A stretch of 64,000 bases of DNA, taken from the NCBI GenBank assembly GCA_045542485.1, contig JAZQLC010000051.1, forward strand, positions 70,756 through 134,755. The letters run 5' to 3'. Every line of letters begins with the position of its first letter. Positions within the stretch are counted from its first letter, which is position 1. The notes beneath the pieces are model-generated. The model was given only the letters and a program-made list of their open reading frames with translations. It did no database searches and was not told the origin of the DNA. Made by a program: the position numbers and the translations under genes. This document shows positions 15,893-24,747 of this stretch, piece by piece. Origin of the DNA: SIG575 sp045542485. Its GTDB lineage: Bacteria > Bacillota > Clostridia > Oscillospirales > Acutalibacteraceae.

Positions 15893-15921
15893 TTGAAAAG
15901 AAAGACAGAAAGTGGTAAAAT
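15893..15921 (+). promoter_or_regulatory. Promoter of exported Ig-like protein 1
   Basis: TTGAAA (15893-15898) and TAAAAT (15916-15921), spacer 17. The same TAAAAT -10 box is seen before the next paralog. Confidence 0.55.
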
Positions 15922-15955
15922 TATACTGCAGTAAATTACAAAGGTGTGGTGAAAA

Positions 15956-16945
15956 ATGAAGAAAATATTTGCGTTACTGATGGCAGTTGTAATGTTGTTC
16001 TGTATGTTCTCTGTAACTGCGGGAGCAGCAAAAATGACAAAAGAAGAGGTTGTGGAATTTTATCACAGTGTTCTTGAAAAGACTGCAAAAAAGTATAAGG
16101 TTCTCTATGTGAAGGATGTCTGGAAAACAAGAGATACGGCTGATTTTTCTCCGCTTTCAGGCAAGGACCTTGAAAAAACTATGGAGGAATACAGCTTTTG
16201 CGACGGTCAATGGACTGTTTCCGAGGATGATGTGTATTTGTCAGGCGTCCGTAAAAAGAGCGAGAAAGTAAAGGAAACAGAGCTTTATTATTGGTTCGAG
16301 ATAAATGACAGCATCGACTATTACTACACACTCAAAAGTGCAAAATATGAAAACAACAAAATCACCATAAATCTTTCTGCGGACGACAGTGCTGCAAAAG
16401 GCACAAAGAAAGTTGTGGCAGAGCTGACAAGTAAGAATGAACTGAAAAAAATCACAACCACAACAAAGGACTCCTGGGGTGAATACTCTGTAAGAGAAGA
16501 AGTTCCTTTCAGGATTACTTCCGAATATGTAGAAACATATACCTTTGTGTATGACAAGATTCCTGCAAAAAGCCTTGAGCTTTCGGCATATGAAGTAAAT
16601 CTCGGTTATCGTGATATTGAAGAAATCACATACACCGTGGGACCGGAAAATGCCACATACAAGGGTGTTTATGTTGAAACGCTGATGTATGATGATTTTG
16701 CAGAGGAATGGGTCGATTCTTTCGGTGTTGCATATGCTTGGGAGGAAGACGGAACGATTTATATTGAAGGAATTGAAGAGGGCCGCGTGAAGGTGAATGT
16801 CCGTACATATTCGGGCGATATTCTGAAAAGCTGTGAAGTGACGGTCAGATTCGGCTTCTTCGACAGAATCAGTTATTTCTTTTACGAGATGTTAGCATAT
16901 TTTGAATATATCTTTACACATATAGCTTTAGGTGTTGTGATTTAA
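15956..16945 (+). CDS. Exported Ig-like protein, paralog 1 of 3
   Basis: I do not recognise a named family. The 329-residue protein has a signal peptide (MKKIFALLMAVVMLFCMFSV, cleavage near AGA-AK). Residues about 25-205 are a conserved domain with a YHSVLEKTAKK-type first helix. Residues about 210-295 are a bacterial Ig-like fold (SLELSAYEVNLGYRDIEEIT, VGPENATYKGVYV). The conserved C-terminal tail FGFFDRISYFFYEM is a hydrophobic, possibly membrane-seeking helix. Two paralogs share the whole layout (16999-17982 and 40680-41681). It is likely exported and cell-associated. This copy has the longest hydrophobic tail. Confidence 0.75.
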   Translation: MKKIFALLMAVVMLFCMFSVTAGAAKMTKEEVVEFYHSVLEKTAKKYKVLYVKDVWKTRDTADFSPLSGKDLEKTMEEYSFCDGQWTVSEDDVYLSGVRKKSEKVKETELYYWFEINDSIDYYYTLKSAKYENNKITINLSADDSAAKGTKKVVAELTSKNELKKITTTTKDSWGEYSVREEVPFRITSEYVETYTFVYDKIPAKSLELSAYEVNLGYRDIEEITYTVGPENATYKGVYVETLMYDDFAEEWVDSFGVAYAWEEDGTIYIEGIEEGRVKVNVRTYSGDILKSCEVTVRFGFFDRISYFFYEMLAYFEYIFTHIALGVVI

Positions 16946-16948
16946 ATG

Positions 16949-16977
16949 TTGACATTATTCAGCGGCAGATGTAAAAT
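16949..16977 (+). promoter_or_regulatory. Promoter of exported Ig-like protein 2
   Basis: Consensus TTGACA (16949-16954) and TAAAAT (16972-16977), spacer 17, lie immediately after the stop of paralog 1, so paralog 2 can be transcribed independently. Confidence 0.7.
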
Positions 16978-16998
16978 AATTTAAAAGGAGTGTTTTAA

Positions 16999-17982
16999 AT
17001 GAAAAAAATCAGTAAAGCTTTATCAGTGTTTCTTGTAGTGGTCACATTGTTTTCAATGTGCAGTATGATGGCAGGTGCTATCAGCTCATCTTCTTCAAAA
17101 AGCGAAATGCTTACATACTATGAGAACTGTCTGAAAACAACAGCGAAAAAAGGTCTTATCAAGGTTGATAACAAATGGACATACAAGTACAACGCAGACT
17201 ATTCAGCCCTTACAGACAGAGACGCAAGAGAAACAGCAGCGCTCAATGAAGAATTCTACGGCGAAAATGGTCTTGAGGAAACTTCAGTCAGCTACTATTA
17301 CGGTACATCTGACAAAGAAATGTACATCGAGGGTAAGCCCGATACAGTGTGGATGTTCAGCGTAAAGAGAAGAATCGAAGAATTCGATATGACTTTCAAA
17401 AGCGCAAAACTTACAACTGCATCAAACGGTGATGTTACAATCGTTTTCAATCTTGTTGAGAGCTGGGAAGATTATTCAAACAAAGTAACAATCACAACAA
17501 AAACTTCAAAAGCAGGTCTTCTCAAATCCTTTGTGATGAAGCAGGAGGGAAAATATGCGGACATTTCTCTTGCAGGTGAGGAATATCCCGTTACCGATTT
17601 ATCCGTAGATACATATAAGGTTACTTACAAAAAGGTTCCCGTGAAATCAATTTCACTTTCAGAAACATCAGTTACAATGGGATATCAGGATACCTGCACA
17701 ATTTCAGTTACGGTCAATCCCACAGATGCAACATACACTGATTTCTACTGCACAATCCCCGGTGAAGATAATGACGGATGGATAGCAAGTTATGAAATCA
17801 ACGCAGACGGCACAATCACTCTCAATGCAATTGATGCCGGTACAGCAGTTCTTGAAGTTTATTCATACGACGGCAACAAGAAAGCAACTTGCGAAGTTAC
17901 TGTTGAATTCACATTCTTCGATATGATTGCAAAATTCTTTGCAGACCTTTTCGAAAGCATCAGAAATCTGTTTATGTTCTGA
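16999..17982 (+). CDS. Exported Ig-like protein, paralog 2 of 3
   Basis: A 327-residue paralog of the preceding gene. The signal peptide is MKKISKALSVFLVVVTLFSM with a likely AGA-IS cleavage site, followed by a Ser-rich linker. The conserved N-domain shows YYENCLKTTAKKGLIKVD. The Big_2-like Ig fold begins at VKSISLSETSVTMGYQD (about 213). The tail is FTFFDMIAKFFADLFESIRN, an amphipathic helix. The upstream AAAAGGAGTGTTTT is shared with paralog 3 at 40680, so the duplicated unit included the translation start. It ends before a terminator. No function can be assigned; binding of a cell-wall or surface ligand is a guess from the Ig fold. Confidence 0.78.
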   Translation: MKKISKALSVFLVVVTLFSMCSMMAGAISSSSSKSEMLTYYENCLKTTAKKGLIKVDNKWTYKYNADYSALTDRDARETAALNEEFYGENGLEETSVSYYYGTSDKEMYIEGKPDTVWMFSVKRRIEEFDMTFKSAKLTTASNGDVTIVFNLVESWEDYSNKVTITTKTSKAGLLKSFVMKQEGKYADISLAGEEYPVTDLSVDTYKVTYKKVPVKSISLSETSVTMGYQDTCTISVTVNPTDATYTDFYCTIPGEDNDGWIASYEINADGTITLNAIDAGTAVLEVYSYDGNKKATCEVTVEFTFFDMIAKFFADLFESIRNLFMF

Positions 17983-18006
17983 GCAGTCTGAAACAAGCAT
18001 AAAATT

Positions 18007-18036
18007 AAGCACCTCATCGCTGATGAGGTGCTTTTG
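18007..18036. terminator. Bidirectional terminator
   Basis: A perfect 12-bp stem AAGCACCTCATC/GATGAGGTGCTT (18007-18018/18022-18033) lies between convergent genes, with T/A tracts on both sides. Confidence 0.88.
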
Positions 18037-18052
18037 ATATATGTTTTATATA

Positions 18053-19246
18053 TTATTCTGTTGTGTAGTTATCGAAGTAACCCTGAATGAATACGATGGG
18101 AGTACCTTTATCGCCTGAGCCTGATGTAAGGTCACAGAGTGAACCGATAAGGTCTGTGAGTCTTCTGGGTGTTGTGCCCTCAGATGCCATCTGGCCCACA
18201 AGGTTGCCGTCTTTTTCCTGAATCTTGTTCTTGATAGCCTCTTTAAGCTCGTCGCCTGAAAGCTCGGAGAATTCGTTGTCAGCGAGATATTTAAGCTTGA
18301 GCTCGTTGGGTGTGCCCTCAAGACCTGAAGTGTATGCGGGAGAAACAACGGGGTCAGCAAGTTCCCAGATTTTTCCTACGGGGTCTTTGAATGCGCCGTC
18401 GCCGTAAACCATAACCTCAATGTTCTTGCCTGTTTCAGCCTTAAGCTTTGCCTGGATTGCGTCAACAACAGCCTGGCAGTCACGGGGGAAGAGCTTGACT
18501 GTGTCTTCAGTTGCTTTGTTTGAACCGAGAAGACCGTAGTCAGCGTTGAATCCGCTGCCGTTTACGGGAGCGTTGAGAATTTCGTCAAGACCGAAAATCT
18601 TCTCGCCGCCTGAATTCTTAAGAAGTCTCTTTGTTCTCTGTCTTGTGTGGATGTCGCAGCAGAGAACATTTTTTGTATAATCAAGAATTGCTCTGGGGTT
18701 GTTTGCAAAAATGATTTCAGCTTCAGCACCTGACTCCCTGATGAGTGTTTCGTAATACTCTACATAGTCAACGCCTGTGAATGTGTGCTTTTCATAGCCG
18801 AAGAGTTCACGGTATTTTTCAAGAGTAAGAACATCCTTGTAGGGGTCAACGCCCTTTTCGTCGAGAGCGTCAAGTGAAATAAGGTGGTTACCTACTTCAT
18901 CTGAGGGATAGGAAAGCATAAGAACGATTTTCTTTGCGCCCTTTGCAATACCGCGAAGGCAGATTGCAAAACGGTTACGGCTGAGAATGGGGAAAATAAC
19001 ACCCACTGTTTCGCCGCCGAATTTTTCTTTTACATCATATGCGATATCGTCAACTGATGCGTAGTTGCCCTGTGCTCTTGCAACAATAGCCTCTGTCATT
19101 GCAACGATGTCTTTGTCATTGAATGTGAAACCGGCATCCTTTGATGCTTCAATAACTGATGAAGAAACGATTTCAACAATGTCATCACCGCTTTTGATGA
19201 TGGGGGCTCTTACGCCTCTTGAAACTGTGCCAATCATTCTGCTCAT
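18053..19246 (-). CDS. CofE-like (coenzyme F420-0:L-glutamate ligase domain) protein
   Basis: A 397-residue protein beginning MSRMIGTVSRGVRAPIIKSG. It contains the early acidic and DIVAMTEAIVARAQGN segments and later YGDGAFKDP and DPVVSPAY motifs typical of the FbiB/CofE ligase fold as annotated in Firmicutes. True CofE enzymes add glutamate to F420-0. No other F420 biosynthesis or F420-using gene is visible here, so an F420 role is doubtful and ligation of glutamate or a similar amino acid to another acceptor is possible. AGGAG 9 bases before 19246 fixes the start; in-frame codons upstream overlap the promoter side. It is monocistronic. Confidence 0.7.
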   Translation of the reverse strand: MSRMIGTVSRGVRAPIIKSGDDIVEIVSSSVIEASKDAGFTFNDKDIVAMTEAIVARAQGNYASVDDIAYDVKEKFGGETVGVIFPILSRNRFAICLRGIAKGAKKIVLMLSYPSDEVGNHLISLDALDEKGVDPYKDVLTLEKYRELFGYEKHTFTGVDYVEYYETLIRESGAEAEIIFANNPRAILDYTKNVLCCDIHTRQRTKRLLKNSGGEKIFGLDEILNAPVNGSGFNADYGLLGSNKATEDTVKLFPRDCQAVVDAIQAKLKAETGKNIEVMVYGDGAFKDPVGKIWELADPVVSPAYTSGLEGTPNELKLKYLADNEFSELSGDELKEAIKNKIQEKDGNLVGQMASEGTTPRRLTDLIGSLCDLTSGSGDKGTPIVFIQGYFDNYTTE

Positions 19247-19291
19247 TGTGAACAACTCCTTTGGAGATAAAATAACTTTTAACAACTAACT

Positions 19292-19320
19292 ATTATACTA
19301 CGATATTCTGTTCATTTCAA
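19292..19320 (-). promoter_or_regulatory. Promoter of the CofE-like gene
   Basis: Minus-strand TTGAAA (19320-19315) and consensus TATAAT (19297-19292), spacer 17. Confidence 0.75.
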
Positions 19321-19347
19321 TGTTATTTTAACAAGAATTTGAAAAAA

Positions 19348-19995
19348 TCACAATAAAATTTTTAGTGAATCTCGCAAATCGTATACAAACACATCGCAAA
19401 GAGACCTGAACTCTTCCTGCTCAGGCTCCTGCTCATCGAAAATTCCTGTAACAAAAAAGCCTGAAGCCTTTGCCGTCTTTACGGCGTACAGAGCATCTTC
19501 AAAAACTACTGTGTCTTCTTTGTCCGTGCCCAGGAATTCCAGTGCTTTTTCAAAAATAAAAGGTTTTGTCTTGTTGGTTTTAAGACCTCCGCAGGTGAAA
19601 ATCTCATCAAAGTAATCCCTGATTCCTGCGTTTATCAGTCCCGGCTCCACCATATGTCTGTCTGTTGCAGTTGCGACGCACATTTTAACGCCGTTTCTGC
19701 GGAGCTCTTCAAGAAATTCGATTGTGCCTTCCTTGACGGTAGGGTTTGTTCTGTAATAGTTATCAACAACCTTCATCATTCCGTCGCAGATTTCCTCAGG
19801 GGATTGGGTAAGAGAATACTCTTCTTTAATCATTTTCGGTGATTCAAAGAAGCCTAGCCGCCTCACATCAAGATGAAGTCCGTCTCTCGGCCTGATTCCC
19901 AGATTTTCAAGGTAAATTTCACCTCTGTGTCTCCACACGTACATAGAGTCAAGAAGGGTGCCGTCAACATCGAAGATTGCACCTTTTATTTTCAT
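19348..19995 (-). CDS. HAD-superfamily phosphatase (beta-phosphoglucomutase-like subfamily)
   Basis: A 215-residue HAD hydrolase. Motif I is FDVDGTLLDS at the N-terminus with the nucleophile and acid/base Asp. A helical cap follows (about 20-90), then motif II VATATDR, motif III Lys in KTNKTKPFIF and motif IV VVFEDALYAVKTAK. It probably dephosphorylates a small sugar phosphate; the exact substrate is unknown. GAGGG lies 7 bases from this ATG and 4 from an adjacent ATG (19998); either could be used. A longer reading frame upstream would start before the promoter and is not believed. It is transcribed divergently from the LicD gene cluster. Confidence 0.85.
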   Translation of the reverse strand: MKIKGAIFDVDGTLLDSMYVWRHRGEIYLENLGIRPRDGLHLDVRRLGFFESPKMIKEEYSLTQSPEEICDGMMKVVDNYYRTNPTVKEGTIEFLEELRRNGVKMCVATATDRHMVEPGLINAGIRDYFDEIFTCGGLKTNKTKPFIFEKALEFLGTDKEDTVVFEDALYAVKTAKASGFFVTGIFDEQEPEQEEFRSLCDVFVYDLRDSLKILL

Positions 19996-20020
19996 CATTT
20001 TCACCCTCTTCCAGAAAGAA

Positions 20021-20049
20021 ATAATAACACGGCAAAAGAGGATTGTCAA
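20021..20049 (-). promoter_or_regulatory. Promoter of the HAD phosphatase gene
   Basis: Minus-strand TTGACA (20049-20044) and TATTAT (20026-20021), spacer 17. It lies back-to-back with the LicD cluster promoter, the two -35 boxes being only 13 bases apart. Confidence 0.7.
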
Positions 20050-20062
20050 CTGCACTGTATAA

Positions 20063-20091
20063 TTGACTTTTCTTTTATAGTGTGCTATATT
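20063..20091 (+). promoter_or_regulatory. Promoter of the LicD/TarI-like cluster
   Basis: TTGACT (20063-20068) and TATATT (20086-20091), spacer 17, 45 bases before the first LicD fusion gene. Confidence 0.7.
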
Positions 20092-20135
20092 ATAGAGTGG
20101 CAAATTACCGTACATATATTTGAGGAGGATGTCAA

Positions 20136-22076
20136 ATGATCGAAAATATTTTTTTCGACGAAGTCAAAGCTTTATCTGAATGCACAGGCAAATATATAAC
20201 CTTTTTTGAAAAAGAGAAGAAGGTTTTTGATACAGTTTATATAATTTCTGACAGTAACCCTCTGGGCAGTTATATAGTACCTGCTCTGACCGGAATTTTC
20301 GGAGATGGCAACACTGTTGTTGTTGAAGCCTTCGATAACACATCTGTTGATAAGGAATATTGTGAAACAAAATTCCCCGGCGCAGTTTATGTGTCTTTTG
20401 AAAGCTTTAAAAATATGAAGAAAACAGAGAAGTCTGCATACATTCTTCTCTGCGATACAAACCTTGCAGATGAGAGATGGCTCGATATTCTCTCTGCCTG
20501 TGAAGAAAGAGCGAAAATTTCTTCAACAAACAGAATTATGCTCGGTGCTGTTCTGCCCGAGCTTCGTCCCATTCCTCACGGAATTCAGCTTTTTGCAGAG
20601 CGTGAATACAGCTATTTCCTTGAAGAGACGGTTGAGGACAAAACTCCGGCAGAAGAGATGTATATTTCTCTTGAAAAGAAAGCGAGAAAAATCGTAGGTG
20701 ACGGCTTTGAAAAGGTGAATGTGCTTCGTTTCGATAATCTTATCGGTACAAACGGTGCGAAAACTCCCAACTTTGATTTTGAAGAAATGGTAAGGGAAGC
20801 CTTTGAAAAGGGTCAGGTGGAAATCACAACAGAGGATTATCTGAAAAAATACACCTGCATCCACACAAGAGACGCTGCAGCAGCACTTATAAAATCACTT
20901 TTCTGCACAAGAGACGGTCATGTTTACAATATTGACCTTTACGAAGTTACTTTGGCAGACCTTAAAAATCAGATTAATGTGGCTTTCCCTGATAGAATCG
21001 GTGTGAGCACAAATCTTAAGCCCTATAAAAAAGAAGATGTTGTATCATATTGCCTGAGCAGTCTTAAGGCTGTGAAGACAGTGTGCTTTACAAAGAAATT
21101 CATTTATCCCTTTGAAGACGCTATGTACAGAACAATCTGCTCACTTTCAGGAAATGATTTTGATGTTCAGACAAGACTTACCTGCTATCAGGGCAAGCTT
21201 CAGCGACTTAAGGATATTGAAATTGACATTCTTGCTGAAATTGACAGAATCTGTAAGAAACACGATATCAAATGGTTCCTTGCAGGTGGCTCACTCTTAG
21301 GTGCAGTCAGAGAAAATAAGAGTATTCCCTGGGATGACGACCTTGACATCGGTATGCTCAGAGAGGATTTCAAAAAATTCCAGAAAGTTGCACCGAAAGA
21401 GCTTGACAAGAAATACTATTACTCATCTCCCTGGACAGATAAAAACTGTCACTATTATCTTGACAAAATAAGACTTAAGAGTTCATACTTCTCAACGGCT
21501 TATTCAAACCACTTCGTTTTCGAGGACGGCGTGTTTGTGGACATCATCGTATATGACCAGACTTCATCAAACAGACTCCTTGAAAAGTTCCAGATCAAGT
21601 TCATCAAAATGATGGTGGCTATCCTCAAGGTCCGTTGGTACAATGTTCCCAGAAAGGCTTATCGCTACAATCTTACAAAGCTTGTTCTTCCTTTCCTCAG
21701 ACTTGTTCCCTGGAAGGTGCTCCACAAGACCTTTGACTTTGCTGCAACAATGTTCTCAAAGAAAAAGAATGCAGAATATCTTCTTGACAGCACAGGTCAG
21801 CACATCCATTACGGCAGATTCCCCAAATATTATCTTGAAGAACTGACAGAAACAGAGCTTGACGGACTTAAAGTTCCTATGCCCGTACACTATCACGAAT
21901 ATCTTTCATTCTTCTATGGCCCCAACTATTTCCCCAAGCCTTCTCTTTCAGCGCAGGTGGGTGCTCACAAGTTTGCCCGTCTTGACCTGGGTGAGTTTAT
22001 TTTTGAAGATAAACAGCCCGGTGATTTCAGAGAAGTAAATATCAAGGGCGAACTTTTTGAAACGGAGATTGACTGA
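20136..22076 (+). CDS. Pseudo-SDR/LicD fusion protein 1
   Basis: The 646-residue protein has two parts. Residues about 25-330 follow the order of an extended short-chain dehydrogenase/epimerase: a first Rossmann strand VYIISDSNPLGSYIV, then VLRFDNLIGTNG, a substrate loop, and HVYNIDLYEVTLADLK. The Gly-rich cofactor motif is degenerate and no YxxxK is evident, so it is probably catalytically dead. Residues about 365-640 are a LicD domain with FLAGGSLLGAVRENKSIPWD and DDDLDIGMLRED, the nucleotidyltransferase-like Gly-Ser and Asp metal motif that moves phosphocholine or similar phospho-groups from CDP donors to glycans. It has its own promoter and a strong AGGAGG, and is followed 2 bases later by a same-length paralog. 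Likely a surface-polymer phosphotransferase. Confidence 0.8.
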   Translation: MIENIFFDEVKALSECTGKYITFFEKEKKVFDTVYIISDSNPLGSYIVPALTGIFGDGNTVVVEAFDNTSVDKEYCETKFPGAVYVSFESFKNMKKTEKSAYILLCDTNLADERWLDILSACEERAKISSTNRIMLGAVLPELRPIPHGIQLFAEREYSYFLEETVEDKTPAEEMYISLEKKARKIVGDGFEKVNVLRFDNLIGTNGAKTPNFDFEEMVREAFEKGQVEITTEDYLKKYTCIHTRDAAAALIKSLFCTRDGHVYNIDLYEVTLADLKNQINVAFPDRIGVSTNLKPYKKEDVVSYCLSSLKAVKTVCFTKKFIYPFEDAMYRTICSLSGNDFDVQTRLTCYQGKLQRLKDIEIDILAEIDRICKKHDIKWFLAGGSLLGAVRENKSIPWDDDLDIGMLREDFKKFQKVAPKELDKKYYYSSPWTDKNCHYYLDKIRLKSSYFSTAYSNHFVFEDGVFVDIIVYDQTSSNRLLEKFQIKFIKMMVAILKVRWYNVPRKAYRYNLTKLVLPFLRLVPWKVLHKTFDFAATMFSKKKNAEYLLDSTGQHIHYGRFPKYYLEELTETELDGLKVPMPVHYHEYLSFFYGPNYFPKPSLSAQVGAHKFARLDLGEFIFEDKQPGDFREVNIKGELFETEID

Positions 22077-22078
22077 TT

Positions 22079-24019
22079 ATGCGTTCAATGATAAATGACG
22101 AAACTGAGGTTTCATCAGGCGAAATACACAGAGTTCTTACCGGTGTTTTCCTTGCAGATAAAAAATTCTATGATGACTATTATCTTCTCTGTGACGGAAG
22201 TCTTCTTTCAGACTATCTGCTCAGAGCACTGAATATAGTTGTGAAGAAATCTTTCTATTTCCTCGGAAAAGCGTATTTTGTTTCGGCTGACGAAAAAAGT
22301 CCGCTGCAGAATGAGTTTTTTGAAAACGGCGGAAGCAATATTGAAGAGATTTCTCTTTCGGATTTCTCTTCTCTGAAAGGCAGAAAGAAAAAAACATCCT
22401 GCGTTATCTGTGTGCTTGATGCTTCGGAAAAGGGAAAGAGAGAAAAATATCTCTCTGCACTTTCATCTGCTTTTGAGTTTGCAAAGAAAAATTCATCCCG
22501 TGTTGTAGTGGGAACGATTCTTCCCGGAGCGGATGCAATTCCTCAGGGTATCGAATACCTTGCAGAGCGTGAATTTGACTATTTTGTAAGTGAAAAGGAA
22601 GACTTCTCTCTTTTCTGTGACATCCAGAAAATGTGCAGAGAAGCAGTAAGAGACAACGGTGCTGATGTTTCACTTCTTCGCTTTGACAACATCTTTTCTC
22701 CTGACAGACAGCATATTCCCTCTTTTGACCTGATGGGTACAATCAGAGGTGCCTTTGAAAAAGGTCAGGTTGAAATTACTGAAGAGGATTACAGAACAAA
22801 ATTTACACTTACTTATGTAAGGTCAGCTATAGGTGCTCTTATTCACGGCCTTTACAATGTAAAGTCAGGTCACGAATACAATGTAGCATCCTACACTGTC
22901 TGTCCTGCTGACATCAAGTTTGCGATTTTCAGCAAGTGCAAGGCGTATCTTAAGCTTGTCTGCAGCGTGGAAAAGGCAGTAGAGAGTGAAAACAAATCTC
23001 TCGGTACGATGAAGTGGAATAAGACGGGCTTCGAGACACACTGCAGCCTTGAAACAGCAGTGTATGAGATGATTTGTCATTTATCCCAAATAGAATACGA
23101 TATCGGTCCGATGATTGCCTTTTATGAGGGTAAACTTCAGCGACTGAAGGACCTTGAAATTTATATTCTCAAAGAAATCGACAGAGTCTGCCGTAAGCAT
23201 AACATTCAGTATTTCCTTGCAGGTGGCTCACTTCTCGGTGCAGTGAGAAACGGGAAGAGCATTGAATGGGACGACGACCTTGATATCGGTATGCTCAGAG
23301 AAGATTACGATAAATTCAGAAAGGTTTTTGAAAAGGAGATGGGGGACGAATTTGCTTATTCTTCACCTTTCAACAAAAGCGGAAGCCATTACACCATTGA
23401 CAAGGTAAGGCTTAAGGGCACATATTTTTCTACAAACTTTTCAAGTAAAAACGAAAACGAGGACGGTATTTTCATTGATATTCTCGTTTACGATAAAACA
23501 AGCAACAATCCTTTGCTTCAGAAAATGCATATGGCATATCTTTATGCTATTACGAAAGCACTTGAGGTCAGATGGTATAACGAGCCAAGGCTCAATTTCC
23601 ATTACAGACTTTCAAAGGTTATGCTGCCTTTCCTCAGGCTCATTCCCTATGGTGTATATCACAGAATGTTTGAGCTTGGTGTGCGTTTTTACAGGAATAA
23701 AAAGGATGCAAAATATCTGATTGACAGCGTAGGCAAAAAGCTTATTCACGGGGTTATGCCCATAGACGGTCTGGAAGAGGTGAAATATGTTCCCTTTGAT
23801 GGCATTGAGGCTCCCATTCCCGTTGACCCCACAGGCTATCTCAACTACGCTTACGGCAAGGACTATATGTCACTGCCCACATATTCAAAGCGCTCTGCAC
23901 CACACAGCTTTGCAAGAGTTGATATGGGCGAGTATATTTTTGAAACACACGAAAAACCTCTCTTCCGTGCAGTTGATGTGAGAGGCGAGTTGTTTGAAAA
24001 GGAAGGTAAGAAACAATGA
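22079..24019 (+). CDS. Pseudo-SDR/LicD fusion protein 2 (tandem paralog)
   Basis: This protein is 646 residues, the same length and domain order as its upstream neighbour. The N-terminal SDR-like part shows SLLRFDNIFSPDRQ and GHEYNVASYT, and the sister Tyr region reads FCDIQKMC, so catalytic residues are lost here too. The LicD domain contains FLAGGSLLGAVRNGKSIEWD and DDDLDIGMLRED. Both copies share GAFEKGQVEIT- and YEGKLQRLKD-type segments. The LicD half looks more conserved than the N-terminal half, which suggests divergence for different acceptors. GGAG lies about 11 bases before the ATG. The stop overlaps the next gene by 4 bases (ATGA), tying it to the cytidylyltransferase. Confidence 0.8.
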   Translation: MRSMINDETEVSSGEIHRVLTGVFLADKKFYDDYYLLCDGSLLSDYLLRALNIVVKKSFYFLGKAYFVSADEKSPLQNEFFENGGSNIEEISLSDFSSLKGRKKKTSCVICVLDASEKGKREKYLSALSSAFEFAKKNSSRVVVGTILPGADAIPQGIEYLAEREFDYFVSEKEDFSLFCDIQKMCREAVRDNGADVSLLRFDNIFSPDRQHIPSFDLMGTIRGAFEKGQVEITEEDYRTKFTLTYVRSAIGALIHGLYNVKSGHEYNVASYTVCPADIKFAIFSKCKAYLKLVCSVEKAVESENKSLGTMKWNKTGFETHCSLETAVYEMICHLSQIEYDIGPMIAFYEGKLQRLKDLEIYILKEIDRVCRKHNIQYFLAGGSLLGAVRNGKSIEWDDDLDIGMLREDYDKFRKVFEKEMGDEFAYSSPFNKSGSHYTIDKVRLKGTYFSTNFSSKNENEDGIFIDILVYDKTSNNPLLQKMHMAYLYAITKALEVRWYNEPRLNFHYRLSKVMLPFLRLIPYGVYHRMFELGVRFYRNKKDAKYLIDSVGKKLIHGVMPIDGLEEVKYVPFDGIEAPIPVDPTGYLNYAYGKDYMSLPTYSKRSAPHSFARVDMGEYIFETHEKPLFRAVDVRGELFEKEGKKQ

Positions 24020-24732
24020 ATTTTGCAGGTATTCTCGCGGGTGGCATCGGCTCCCGTATGGAAAGCTCAGTTCCCAAGCAGTTTCTGAAAATCGGCGATA
24101 CACCGATAGTTGTCAGAACACTCAACACTTTTCTGAGTGAAAAATGTGTAGATAAAGTTATTCTTGCTATGAATCCTCAGTGGGAGGATTATTGCAGAAA
24201 TATGCTGGAAGAATACGGCGTTGACACTTCCCGCGTGGAAATCATCCACGGTGGCACAACCCGTTTCCTCTCAATGGTGAATATTGTCAGAAAGAGTATG
24301 GAGCTTCTCGGCAAAGACCTTACAGAGAGCGATATGATGCTCATTCACGACTGTGCAAGACCTTTCGTATCATCAAGAATCATCAATGATAACTTTGAAA
24401 TTGCAAACGAATACAATATGGTGACAACATCTGTCCCCACGATTGATACTGTTCTTATTGCCGAGGACGGAAAACAGAGCACTGTTGTTCCCAACCGTGA
24501 TACAGTTTTCCTTGACCAGGGTCCCCAGACCTTTAAAATCAAGGAATTCAATGACCTTTTTGAGACACTCACTCAGGAAGAGATTGACGCTTATATGGAA
24601 GCGGGAAGAATGTATCTTGAGCATAACAAGAGTGTAGGCATCGTAAAAGGCGAAAGAACAAACTTCAAAATCACAACTGAATTTGATATGCTTCTTGGCA
24701 ATATGATGATTCAGGACGGTCAGATTAAATAA
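24016..24732 (+). CDS. TarI/IspD-family cytidylyltransferase
   Basis: The 238-residue product starts MNFAGILAGGIGSRMESSVP, with the AGGxGxR CTP-binding loop and PKQFL. Later motifs are MLIHDCARPFV (metal-binding Asp region) and VKGERTNFKITTEFDMLL. These resemble TarI (ribitol-5-phosphate cytidylyltransferase) more than housekeeping IspD, as does its position after LicD genes. It should make a CDP-activated alditol or related donor for the LicD transferases. An IspD role in isoprenoid synthesis cannot be excluded from this window alone. It overlaps the previous gene by 4 bases. Confidence 0.82.
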   Translation: MNFAGILAGGIGSRMESSVPKQFLKIGDTPIVVRTLNTFLSEKCVDKVILAMNPQWEDYCRNMLEEYGVDTSRVEIIHGGTTRFLSMVNIVRKSMELLGKDLTESDMMLIHDCARPFVSSRIINDNFEIANEYNMVTTSVPTIDTVLIAEDGKQSTVVPNRDTVFLDQGPQTFKIKEFNDLFETLTQEEIDAYMEAGRMYLEHNKSVGIVKGERTNFKITTEFDMLLGNMMIQDGQIK

Positions 24733-24747
24733 GGGAGGATTTCTCAT

